Below are positions 30,226 through 38,532 of a DNA stretch of 64,000 nt, piece by piece. How positions within the stretch are numbered: position 1 is the stretch's first letter; every line of letters begins with the position of its first letter. Source of the DNA: Parvibaculum sp045863935 (lineage in GTDB: Bacteria > Pseudomonadota > Alphaproteobacteria > Parvibaculales > Parvibaculaceae); assembly GCF_045863935.1 (NCBI RefSeq), contig NZ_BTVP01000017.1, positions 1 through 64,000 of the forward strand. Reading direction: 5' to 3'. The notes beneath the pieces are model-generated. The model ran no database searches. It had not been told where the DNA came from and worked only from the letters and a program-made list of their open reading frames with translations. The position numbers were made by a program, and so were the translations under genes.

Positions 30226-31449
30226 TCAGATGATCCCTTCCGAACGGAAAGCCGAAATTTCTTCTGCGGTGTAGCCGAGTTCGCCGAGAATGACGTCGGT
30301 ATGCTCGCCGAGCAAAGGCGCGCGCTCGCGAACGGACGCCGGCGTACGCGAGAGCCGGAGCGGCGTCTCCATGACGGGCGCCGGGCCGGGAAGACCGGGG
30401 AAGGCGAGGGGCTTGAGATATCCCATTTCCTTGATATGGCGGTCGTCGAGGGCTTGCTGGGGCGAGTAGACGGGCCCCGCCGGAATGCGCGCCGCCTCGA
30501 GTTCGGCAAGCGCTTCTTCCGTCGTGCGGGTTTCCGCCCAGCGCTGCGTTCGCTCGGAGAGGATTTCGCCATGGTCGCCGCGCGCGAGGTCATCCTTGAA
30601 ACGCGGGTCGGTAAGCCATTGATCCTCGCCCATCAGTCGCGCCCAGCGCTTGAAGAGCGGCATGCCAATGACCTGCACCAGTATCCATCCATCCTTGGTG
30701 CTGACGATGTCTGCCGGGCCGGCATAAGGCGAACGATTACCGATGGCAACGCGGTTCGTTTTGCGGAGGTCCTGCTCGATCAGATGAAAATTGAAATAGG
30801 CCAGAGCCGTCGAAAGCAGCGAACCTTCGACAACTTGCCCCTTGCCGGATTTCGCTCGCTCCATCAGTGCCGCCATGGTCCCGAATGCGGAAAGCGATGC
30901 CGTGCCGAAATCGACCCAGGGCGCATAACTTTTAACCGGCTCCTCCGGATGGCCCGTCAGATAGGCCGCGCCCACCATCGATTGCGCGACGCCGTCGAAG
31001 CCTGTCCGCTCGCTATAGGGCCCGCCGTGGCCGAAGGCCGAAACCGTGGTGAGAATGATGTCGGGCTTTACCGCCGACAGGGTTTCGTAATCGAGGCCCA
31101 TCGCTTTCAGCGTCGAGGGCGGCAGGTTCGCCACCACGACGTCCGCCGTGGCGACGAGGCGGCGCACGATGCTCCGGCCGGTTTCTGTCATGGGATCGAG
31201 GGTGAGACCGCGTTTGTTACGGTTCATCTGGAGGAACATCGCGCCTTCACCGCCTTCGCCAGGTCCCGCTTCTGGCACGATCGGCTGAACGAAGCGGTCC
31301 TCCGACCCCTCGCGCCGCTCGATCCGGATAACCTCGGCACCCAGGTCGCCCAGAAGAGCCGCGCAGTAAGGCCCGGCAATATAGCGGCCGAAGTCGAGTA
31401 CGCGGACGCCCCCCAGAATTCCCCCGCCGCCACTTCTTTCGCCCGCCAT
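30226..31449 (-). CDS. Family III CoA-transferase (CaiB/BaiF)
   Basis: 407 aa, ATG behind GGAGGGAA. GVRVLDFGRYIAGPYCAALLGDLGAEVIRIE at the N-terminus and MNRNKRGLTLD are family signatures. The catalytic aspartate is probably Asp180 in YAPWVDFGTAS. The end has GEHTDVILGELGYTAEEI. It moves CoA between carboxylic acids. No decarboxylase or hydratase partner is adjacent, so the substrate is open. It is co-transcribed with the PLP-enzyme gene. Confidence 0.92.
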   Translation of the reverse strand: MAGERSGGGGILGGVRVLDFGRYIAGPYCAALLGDLGAEVIRIERREGSEDRFVQPIVPEAGPGEGGEGAMFLQMNRNKRGLTLDPMTETGRSIVRRLVATADVVVANLPPSTLKAMGLDYETLSAVKPDIILTTVSAFGHGGPYSERTGFDGVAQSMVGAAYLTGHPEEPVKSYAPWVDFGTASLSAFGTMAALMERAKSGKGQVVEGSLLSTALAYFNFHLIEQDLRKTNRVAIGNRSPYAGPADIVSTKDGWILVQVIGMPLFKRWARLMGEDQWLTDPRFKDDLARGDHGEILSERTQRWAETRTTEEALAELEAARIPAGPVYSPQQALDDRHIKEMGYLKPLAFPGLPGPAPVMETPLRLSRTPASVRERAPLLGEHTDVILGELGYTAEEISAFRSEGII

Positions 31450-31647
31450 GACGTTTCCCTCCGGTTTCGCTTCCCTGTCTCATTTTCGGACAGGCTTGGC
31501 TGCGCAAACGATAGGCAAGGCCTCGCCATTGAGAAAGGCCGTGCAACCAAATTTTGCATTTTATTTAGTCTTTGATCCCTACTCTACGCGCGCTGGGATC
31601 GCAGGAGGAGCGCCCCGGACGCGACGGAATGAAGAGGGGACGCTTGC

Positions 31648-33504
31648 GTGACGCGGTCGGTTGACACGATGGGAGAGGCTGTACCTGCACTTCGGCGAGA
31701 GCCGGAGAGCGAACCGGCCTATCGTTGGACGGGCGAATTTGCCGATCCCGTCCTCGAAGACAATTATATCCGTGCGAGCTGGACCGAAATTCGTTCCCGT
31801 CTCGGCGCGGTGCTGATCGCCGTCTATGTCTTCGTGAGCTGGATGGTATTCGATTTCGTCGCGCTCGGTTTCTCCTGGTCCTTCGCCGCGTTGACTTTCG
31901 GTCGTTTCGCCGCTCTGGGATCCATATTGCTGGCGTTGAAATATTTCCGCGAACCCGAAGACCGGCGCTCCTTCATGGCCTGCGCCTTTCTCACCCAGCT
32001 TCTCGTCGCGCTCGTCGCACCGCTGTCGCTCATGCTGAGCCAGGTCGATTTCGCCGCTGCGCTGCTCAGCGTCGTCGTCGTGCTTTTCGCATTCTATATC
32101 GGCGTACCGACACGCCTCGCGGCCAATCTCTTCCTCTCTTCGGCGCTTTGCGTTGGCTTCATAGCAGTTACGCCGTCGCTCGCCGATGTCTCACTGATCA
32201 CTTTGCTCGAGATATGCCTTCTTTTCGGCGTCGTGAATGCGATCGGGGTCGAGATGGTGCGGGCGGCAAACCGCTTGCGACGGAGCGGCTTTGCGACATT
32301 GCTGCGTCAGCAGGAACTCTACGACGAATTGAAGCGGGAAGTGGGTGTTCGCCAGGAGGCGGAGCAGGCGGTTCGCGCTACGGAGGAAAGCTTCCAGAGC
32401 ATTTTCTATGCGGCCCCCCTGCCGATTGCGCTGGTCGACCCGGCAACTTTCCATGTGATGCAGGCGAATATGGCCGCGCTGAAACTCTTTGGCATCGAGG
32501 AAGGCGACGTTGCCGATCTCGATGTGCGCAGGCTCTTCGAGGACGAGGACCTGTCGGGACGTCTCGACAGGCTCATCCTGACGGGCCGCGCCGGATCGCC
32601 GTTCGAACTCAGTATGAAGCGTATGGATGGCTCGACCATTCACGTCCTTGTTTCGGCAGCCACCCTGCACTTCCAGGGTCGTCGCGCCATGCTGATCGGC
32701 ATTCAGGATGTGACCGCGCGCCGCAAGGAAGCGGAAGCGTTGCGGGATGCGCGCGACCAGGCGACGGCGGCAAGCCGCTCCAAATCCGAGTTCCTCGCGA
32801 ATATGAGCCATGAACTCCGGACGCCTCTCAACGCGATTATCGGCTTTTCGGAGGCGCTTGAGCGCGAACTTTTCGGTCCTGTCGGTAATCCTCGCTACCG
32901 GGAATACGCGGAAGACATCCACAATAGCGGTGTCCATCTCCTGAGCCTCATCAATGACATTCTCGATCTCTCGAAGATCGAGGCTGGGCACTTCAAGCTT
33001 CACGAGGACGAGACCGAGCTTGACCATGTTGTTGAGTCGGCGACGCGGATCGTCCGCCACCGCGCACAGCAGGCGAATATCGACATTGAATGCAAGATGC
33101 CGGGGCCGCCGATCGTCGTTGTTGTTGATGAGCGAGCGCTAAAGCAGATTCTCATCAACCTCGTATCGAACGCCGTGAAATTCAGTCCGGACGGAAGCGC
33201 GATTTCGATCTCCGGACAGGTCACCGCGCAATATCTGCGCATTTCCGTGACCGATCAGGGCGCTGGGATCGCGGAGGACGATATTCCCCGCGCGCTGACG
33301 CCATTCACGCAGCTCGATGGGTCGCTCTCGCGCCAGCATGAGGGAACGGGCCTCGGTCTGCCGCTGGCAAAGCACCTCACGGAACTGCATGACGGTACGC
33401 TCTCGATCGAGAGCGAGCTTGGCAAGGGCACCACGGTGCATGTCGACCTGCCGCTCTCGCGCGTCGTCAATCGCGGGACGCCGAAGGAGACAGCGGTTCT
33501 CTGA
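31648..33504 (+). CDS. Membrane PAS sensor histidine kinase
   Basis: 618 aa from a GTG at 31648 behind GAGGGGA. About six membrane helices lie between residues 50 and 205, then a coiled linker, a PAS domain at 245-365 (ESFQSIFYAAPLPIALVDP), and a HisKA domain with His388 in FLANMSHELRTPLNAIIGFSEALE. HATPase boxes are NLVSNAVKF, DQGAGIAEDD and GTGLGLPLAKHL. The HisKA segment (REYAEDIHNSGVHLLSLINDILDLSKIEAG) is of the PleC/DivJ/PdhS style. No response regulator gene is adjacent. Confidence 0.92.
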   Translation: MTRSVDTMGEAVPALRREPESEPAYRWTGEFADPVLEDNYIRASWTEIRSRLGAVLIAVYVFVSWMVFDFVALGFSWSFAALTFGRFAALGSILLALKYFREPEDRRSFMACAFLTQLLVALVAPLSLMLSQVDFAAALLSVVVVLFAFYIGVPTRLAANLFLSSALCVGFIAVTPSLADVSLITLLEICLLFGVVNAIGVEMVRAANRLRRSGFATLLRQQELYDELKREVGVRQEAEQAVRATEESFQSIFYAAPLPIALVDPATFHVMQANMAALKLFGIEEGDVADLDVRRLFEDEDLSGRLDRLILTGRAGSPFELSMKRMDGSTIHVLVSAATLHFQGRRAMLIGIQDVTARRKEAEALRDARDQATAASRSKSEFLANMSHELRTPLNAIIGFSEALERELFGPVGNPRYREYAEDIHNSGVHLLSLINDILDLSKIEAGHFKLHEDETELDHVVESATRIVRHRAQQANIDIECKMPGPPIVVVVDERALKQILINLVSNAVKFSPDGSAISISGQVTAQYLRISVTDQGAGIAEDDIPRALTPFTQLDGSLSRQHEGTGLGLPLAKHLTELHDGTLSIESELGKGTTVHVDLPLSRVVNRGTPKETAVL

Positions 33505-33507
33505 CCG

Positions 33508-35670
33508 CTATTCTCTTTCGCCGGGACGATAGCTTTCCTCGATATGGCCTTCGAGCTCTTCCCGCGTGAACCTGACAGGCTTCGTCCGCATTCCGACAAA
33601 TAGCGGCGACTGGTCGTCATAATGTGGCGAGGACCGGTCGAGCGTCGCCGTGCCGAAGGGGTGTATGCTTTCGGATCTGAGCTTCCCGTTTCGATCCCAT
33701 TCCACGAACATGATGAGCGTGTCGCCGCCATGTGCGGTGAGAGTTCCATCCTCCTCGCGTGACGCGTAGATGGCGCGCAGGATATCGGGGCCGCCATCGA
33801 CTGGAAGATCGACCGATCCCCGTCGAAACCGGTTGACCTCGCCCCATTCGGGATCGAGCCGGCCGAAACGGGTTTTCAGCCGCGCTATGGCTTGCCGGAG
33901 TTTCTCCTCCGGGTCCGGGGGCGTTTCTCCGCGGATGCGGGCGCTGATGACAGGCTCGGCCGCCAGAATGGCGAGGGCGGCGCCGCGGTTGTGAACGTCG
34001 GCGCTACGATCCCACTCGCGCAGGATGTTCTGCGCTTCCACCATATCTTCATCGCCATTGGCATCGACAGCGATCAGTTCAGCTATGAGCTTCGCCATGG
34101 CGGAGTCGTTGCTGTAGTCGAGATCGAATTTGTAGGTACGGAACTCATCTCCTGTGATGGAGCGGTCCTCGCCATAGGTCTCCTCGATGCGAAGGGCGCG
34201 GTTCGTCATGTCGGTCTGAATGCCGAGCATTTCCGGAAATGTCGCTGGTTTCAGGTTGTCGTTCGCCGCCGTCGCCCGGAAGGGCGTGTTGTTTGCGTTG
34301 AACACATAACCGGCGTTCGGATTGATCAGCTTCGGGACGTGATTGAAGGGGATGTAGCCCCGCCAGATGAGCGATGAGTCATCGCCCGGCAAAACACCCG
34401 CCCAATCCGGCCCGTTCTTCCGGTCCGGAAACTGCGCGTTGTAGACATAGGCAATGTTCCCCTGCGCATCGGCATAGATGTAGTTGATGCTCGGAAGCGC
34501 TTGCAGCTTCATCGCCTCGATCCATTCACCGAGATTTCGCGCCTTGTCGAGAGCGTAATATTGCTCGACCTGACCCATCTCTCCCATGCCGGCATAGCGC
34601 ACGGCGAAGACGCCGTTCGGCGTCCTTAGCACCGGTCCATGTTCCGAGCGCAGCACCTCGCGCTCCACAGTCCACCAGAACGGTCCCCAGAGGTCGACGC
34701 GGATCGTCGCTACGCTCGTTTCGAAGTCCCGCCACTCGCCGTCGAGGAGATACTGGTCTTCGTTATCGGGATTGATCGTGAGCCGGTAAATGTCGGCGAG
34801 GTCGGGCTCGTTCACTGTGTTTGCCCAGCCGAGCGTCGCATTGTGTCCGTGCAGCATGAAGGGCGACCCGGGAAAGAAGCCGCCCGCCACATGCCAGCCT
34901 TCCTCGCTTTCGATCACCGCTTCATACCAGGCAACGGGCCCGGCGAAAGGCTGGTGCGAGTTGACGAGAAGCCGCGTCGCGCCGTCCGCAGAACGGGCAG
35001 GGCTCACCGCGACCCCGTTCGAGCCGATGGGAAAAGGCTTCTCCGAGGGAAGAAACGCATCGACACCTTCTTTGGAGAGACCGGCCTCACCACCGATCTT
35101 TCCCTCGAACACCGCAAGCAACACCTTGTCGAGGCCATAGAAGAAGGGCGTCTTGAACACGAAACCTGCCGCGACGTCGCGCCCCGTCATCGGCAGCGTT
35201 CCCGGAACGACTTCTTCGGGATGAAGCGCGGCATAATAGTTCACGCCATCGGCATAGGCCTCGATGACCTCGCGCACTTGCGGCGAGAGATCGCTCTCGT
35301 AGCGTGCTTCGACTGCTTGCCAGACGCCCATCAGATTGACGAGATAATCCGTCACTGCGGCCCGCTCGCCTTTCACGGAGGCAAGCTGCCCCCGCGTGGC
35401 GATGAGGACTTCCTGGATCGTCGCAAAGTCGTCTTCCGAATGGGCATAGCCGAAGCCGAAAGCGGCATCTGCATCCCGCTTGCCGAAGACATGCGGCACC
35501 CCCCATTCGTCGCGCGCGATCGTCGCGTCATAGGCAGCGGCCTTTTCGATGTAGGGGGCCGGATCGAGCGGTGGAGGTGCCTCCATTGCGCTGCGTGCGA
35601 GAATGACGGCGAGGGCGGCCGCCACAATGGCGGCCAGTCCGAACAATCCTGTCTTTGCGATGCGCAGCAA
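33508..35670 (-). CDS. Penicillin-acylase-family (S45) amidohydrolase
   Basis: 720 aa from a TTG at 35670 that has AAAAAGGAG at good spacing. An N-terminal hydrophobic segment (LFGLAAIVAAALAVILA) serves as signal or anchor. WGVPHVFGKRDADAAFGFGYAHSEDDF is the alpha-chain signature; the autocatalytic nucleophile is Ser217 in PIGSNGVAVSPARSADG. SPFMLHGHNATLGWANTVNEPDLAD and AHGGDTLIMFVEWD are conserved. Members cleave amide-linked acyl groups, including beta-lactams and acyl-homoserine lactones. Which one applies is undetermined. It converges on the kinase gene with a 3-bp gap. Confidence 0.9.
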   Translation of the reverse strand: MLRIAKTGLFGLAAIVAAALAVILARSAMEAPPPLDPAPYIEKAAAYDATIARDEWGVPHVFGKRDADAAFGFGYAHSEDDFATIQEVLIATRGQLASVKGERAAVTDYLVNLMGVWQAVEARYESDLSPQVREVIEAYADGVNYYAALHPEEVVPGTLPMTGRDVAAGFVFKTPFFYGLDKVLLAVFEGKIGGEAGLSKEGVDAFLPSEKPFPIGSNGVAVSPARSADGATRLLVNSHQPFAGPVAWYEAVIESEEGWHVAGGFFPGSPFMLHGHNATLGWANTVNEPDLADIYRLTINPDNEDQYLLDGEWRDFETSVATIRVDLWGPFWWTVEREVLRSEHGPVLRTPNGVFAVRYAGMGEMGQVEQYYALDKARNLGEWIEAMKLQALPSINYIYADAQGNIAYVYNAQFPDRKNGPDWAGVLPGDDSSLIWRGYIPFNHVPKLINPNAGYVFNANNTPFRATAANDNLKPATFPEMLGIQTDMTNRALRIEETYGEDRSITGDEFRTYKFDLDYSNDSAMAKLIAELIAVDANGDEDMVEAQNILREWDRSADVHNRGAALAILAAEPVISARIRGETPPDPEEKLRQAIARLKTRFGRLDPEWGEVNRFRRGSVDLPVDGGPDILRAIYASREEDGTLTAHGGDTLIMFVEWDRNGKLRSESIHPFGTATLDRSSPHYDDQSPLFVGMRTKPVRFTREELEGHIEESYRPGERE

Positions 35671-35836
35671 GCGTTTCTCCTTTTTACCGGCCGGGCGCAG
35701 CCTAGCCCACCGCCCGATTCCGTCAAATCCAGGCTTCTCGGGGTTGGCGTGCTGCGTCCCTCCGCCGCTTTCGGCAGCGCCGTGAAACCTCTATACAGGC
35801 TCGTCAATCGACACGATTTTCAAAAGGGCGGTTTTC

Positions 35837-36928
35837 GTGCTGCTTCCGGCAAACGACATATTTCTCTTCCTCGGCTTTGCGGCGCTCACGGGCCTCGCGC
35901 TCTGGCTGATGCTGCGTCCGCTGCGCGCCGGGTCGCAGGCGGCGGAGGCAGATATGGGCGACAGCGAGGTCGCGCTCTATCGAGACCAGCTGGAGGAGAT
36001 TGAGCGCGATCTCGAACGCGGCATCATCGGCGCGAGCGAGGCGGAGGCCGCACGCATCGAAGTGTCGCGCCGCTTGCTTGCGGCAGACGAGGAGCGCATG
36101 CGGATGCGGCGCACCGGCACCGCCGATCCGCGCTGGCGAAAGGGGACGGCGCTTGTCCTTGCGCTGGCCGTACCCGCTCTCGCAATCATTGTCTATCTCG
36201 CCGAAGGCTCGCCGGGCATGGAAGGCCGGCCGTTCGCCGAGCGCATGAACGTGCCGCCGGAGGAACTTCCGCTTGAGGGTTTGGTGCTGCGGATCGAACG
36301 CCATCTCAAGAAGGAGCCGGACGATCTGCACGGTTGGGAACTGGTCGCGCCCGTCTATCTTCAACTGGGCCGTTTCGAGGAAGCGGCCAATGCCTGGAGC
36401 CGCGCCATGATGGTGGGTGGCGTAACCTCCGGCCGCCTTGCCGCGCGCGGTGAGGCCCGCGTCATGGCGAATGACGGCATCGTCGGTCCGGCGGTAAAAC
36501 GGGACTTCGAGAAGGCGGTGGAACTCGATCCGCTGGAGCCGCGCGCGCAATATTTCCTCGGTGTCGCCGAGCTCGACGCCGGGAACCGCGACGCGGCCCT
36601 TGAACGCTGGAAGAAGCTGCTTGCTTCCGCGCCCGAGGATGCGGCCTGGGCGGCCGCGCTTCGCGCACGGATCGCCGCCGTCGAGCGCGGCCCTGCGATG
36701 TCGGCTGCGGACGAACCGATGATTCGCGGCATGGTCGAAGGTCTCGCCACCCGGCTGCAGGAAAATCCGGACGATCTCGACGGCTGGCTGCGGCTCATTC
36801 GCTCCTACAAGGTCCTGAACGAACCTGCGATGGCGCGCGAGGCCATTGCCGGTGCAAGAGCCGCATTTACGGGAGACGAGGCCGCGCTCGCCCGGATCGC
36901 AGAAGCCGAAAAATCGCTCTCCGACTAA
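35837..36928 (+). CDS. ccmI: Cytochrome c biogenesis protein CcmI/CycH
   Basis: 363 aa from a GTG after AAAAGGGCGG. Two membrane helices (LFLGFAALTGLALWLML and ALVLALAVPALAIIVYLAEG) bracket a cytoplasmic loop with VALYRDQLEEIERDLERGIIGASEAEAARIEVSRRLLAAD, the classic CcmI signature. The periplasmic part carries TPR-like repeats (EPDDLHGWELVAPVYLQLGRFEEAANAWSRA and a second near the end). CcmI chaperones apocytochrome c to the ligation machinery. It heads the ccmI-E-F-H block. Confidence 0.93.
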   Translation: MLLPANDIFLFLGFAALTGLALWLMLRPLRAGSQAAEADMGDSEVALYRDQLEEIERDLERGIIGASEAEAARIEVSRRLLAADEERMRMRRTGTADPRWRKGTALVLALAVPALAIIVYLAEGSPGMEGRPFAERMNVPPEELPLEGLVLRIERHLKKEPDDLHGWELVAPVYLQLGRFEEAANAWSRAMMVGGVTSGRLAARGEARVMANDGIVGPAVKRDFEKAVELDPLEPRAQYFLGVAELDAGNRDAALERWKKLLASAPEDAAWAAALRARIAAVERGPAMSAADEPMIRGMVEGLATRLQENPDDLDGWLRLIRSYKVLNEPAMAREAIAGARAAFTGDEAALARIAEAEKSLSD

Positions 36929-36997
36929 TCCCCGGTCTGTCCTGCCGCGCTGTAGGATTGCAACTGACTCACACAAGGCAGGACGGGGCAGGGCACC

Positions 36998-37936
36998 ATG
37001 CTGAGCGAACGGCAGAAGGAAACGGCAAAGGCGATCGTCAATATCTTCGAGACCGGCTCGGCGCGCGGCGATTACGCACGCGTCACACTGTTCGCGGGCG
37101 ATAGCGGCCATCTCACCTATGGCCGCGCCCAGACGACGCTGGGCAGCGGCAATCTTCACCTTCTCCTCAAGTCCTACTGCGCTTCGTCTCAGGCTTTGCA
37201 CGCGCAGGCACTGCGGCCTTACCTGCCGCGCCTTGCCGACATCGATCTCCGTCTCGACACCGACCGGGCCTTCTGTAACCTGCTAAAGGATGCGGGCGCC
37301 GATCCCATGATGCGGGAGACGCAGGACGCCTTCTTCGACCGCGTCTACTGGACGCCCGCCGTTGCTGCAGCGGAGAAAATCGGCCTCGGCGAAGCGCTCT
37401 CCGTCGCCGTCGTCTATGACAGCGCGGTCCATGGCTCATGGAGTGCGATGCGCGACCGCACCGTGGCGAAAGTCGGCCTGCCGGGGAAGGCGGGCGCCAG
37501 GAAGTGGACGCAGGCCTATATCGCAGAGCGGCGCGCATGGCTCGCCAGCCATGCCAACAGCCTGCTCCGGAAGACGGTTTACCGGATGGATGCCTTCGCC
37601 GCCCTCGCGGCGGCGGGCAATTGGTCGCTTGCCCTGCCGGTGACGGTGCGCGGCGTTCGCATCGGGGAAGATGTTTTGGGCGCACCCAGGCCAGCGCCCG
37701 TTCCCGTTTCGGCCGATGACGCCGCAACGCGCACGCTCCGCCTCACCGAGCCCAGAATGACGGGCAACGACGTGCGCGCCCTGCAAGAGGCGCTGGTCAA
37801 GGAGGGCTATGCCCTCAATTGTGACGGCGTGTTCGGCGAGAACCTCGAAAAGGCGCTGAAGTCCTTTCAGCGGGAATTCGGTCTTGTCGACGACGGTGTG
37901 GCAGGGACGGCCACCCGGCTGATGCTCGGGATCTGA
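36998..37936 (+). CDS. GH46 chitosanase-like hydrolase with peptidoglycan-binding domain
   Basis: 312 aa. IVNIFETGSARGDYARVTLFAGDSGHLTYGRAQTTLGSG matches glycoside hydrolase family 46, with the likely catalytic acid Glu18 and base Asp35. The C-terminal ~65 residues form a peptidoglycan-binding domain (MTGNDVRALQEALVKEGYALNCDGVFGENLEKALKSFQREFGLVDD). No signal peptide is seen. It sits between ccmI and ccmE, where a ccm gene would be expected, so it is probably an insertion. The target could be peptidoglycan or a related amino-sugar polymer. Confidence 0.85.
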   Translation: MLSERQKETAKAIVNIFETGSARGDYARVTLFAGDSGHLTYGRAQTTLGSGNLHLLLKSYCASSQALHAQALRPYLPRLADIDLRLDTDRAFCNLLKDAGADPMMRETQDAFFDRVYWTPAVAAAEKIGLGEALSVAVVYDSAVHGSWSAMRDRTVAKVGLPGKAGARKWTQAYIAERRAWLASHANSLLRKTVYRMDAFAALAAAGNWSLALPVTVRGVRIGEDVLGAPRPAPVPVSADDAATRTLRLTEPRMTGNDVRALQEALVKEGYALNCDGVFGENLEKALKSFQREFGLVDDGVAGTATRLMLGI

Positions 37937-38049
37937 CGGCTGAGCCCGAAAACCCTTCCCCCGCGACGATTTAGCGGTTTCGCCGGCCGCTTCAGCCGGG
38001 CTATATCTCTCCCCGCTGGCCGTATCGCGGCCTGAGACGGGAGCGAAAC

Positions 38050-38532
38050 ATGACGCGCAAACAGCGCCGCGCCACATTCATCTTCGTCAGCCTTGGCATT
38101 CTGGGCCTTGCTGCCGGGCTCGTGCTCTTCGCACTGAGCGACAGCGTCACCTTCTTCTATAGCCCGAGCGACGTCGCCGAACGAGGCGTGGAGCCCGGCG
38201 AGCGCATTCGCCTTGGCGGTCTCGTGGAGGAAGGCTCGTTTCAGAAACTGGGCGATGCGACCGTCCGTTTCAATGTAACCGATTTCGTGGAAACGATGAC
38301 CGTGACCTACCGCGGCGTCCTGCCGGACCTGTTCCGCGAAGGGCAGGGCGTCGTGGCCGAGGGCACCGTTCAGGCGGATGGCAGCTTCACCGCCGACAAG
38401 GTGCTCGCCAAGCATGACGAGAACTACATGCCACCCGAAGTCGCCGATGCACTGAAGAAGTCAGGCAACTGGCAGGGCGAAGGTGCCGAAGCCCCGCACG
38501 CCGAAACCTATGGGCAGGGCAGCTATCCATGA
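38050..38532 (+). CDS. ccmE: Cytochrome c maturation heme chaperone CcmE/CycJ
   Basis: 160 aa. An N-terminal anchor (ATFIFVSLGILGLAAGLVLFAL) follows MTRKQRR. SVTFFYSPSDV and GERIRLGGLVEEGSF belong to the OB-fold. The heme-binding His122 is in VLAKHDENYMPPEV, with the usual tyrosine five residues on. CcmE carries heme to CcmF/H in the periplasm. The stop overlaps the ccmF start (ATGA). Confidence 0.96.
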   Translation: MTRKQRRATFIFVSLGILGLAAGLVLFALSDSVTFFYSPSDVAERGVEPGERIRLGGLVEEGSFQKLGDATVRFNVTDFVETMTVTYRGVLPDLFREGQGVVAEGTVQADGSFTADKVLAKHDENYMPPEVADALKKSGNWQGEGAEAPHAETYGQGSYP

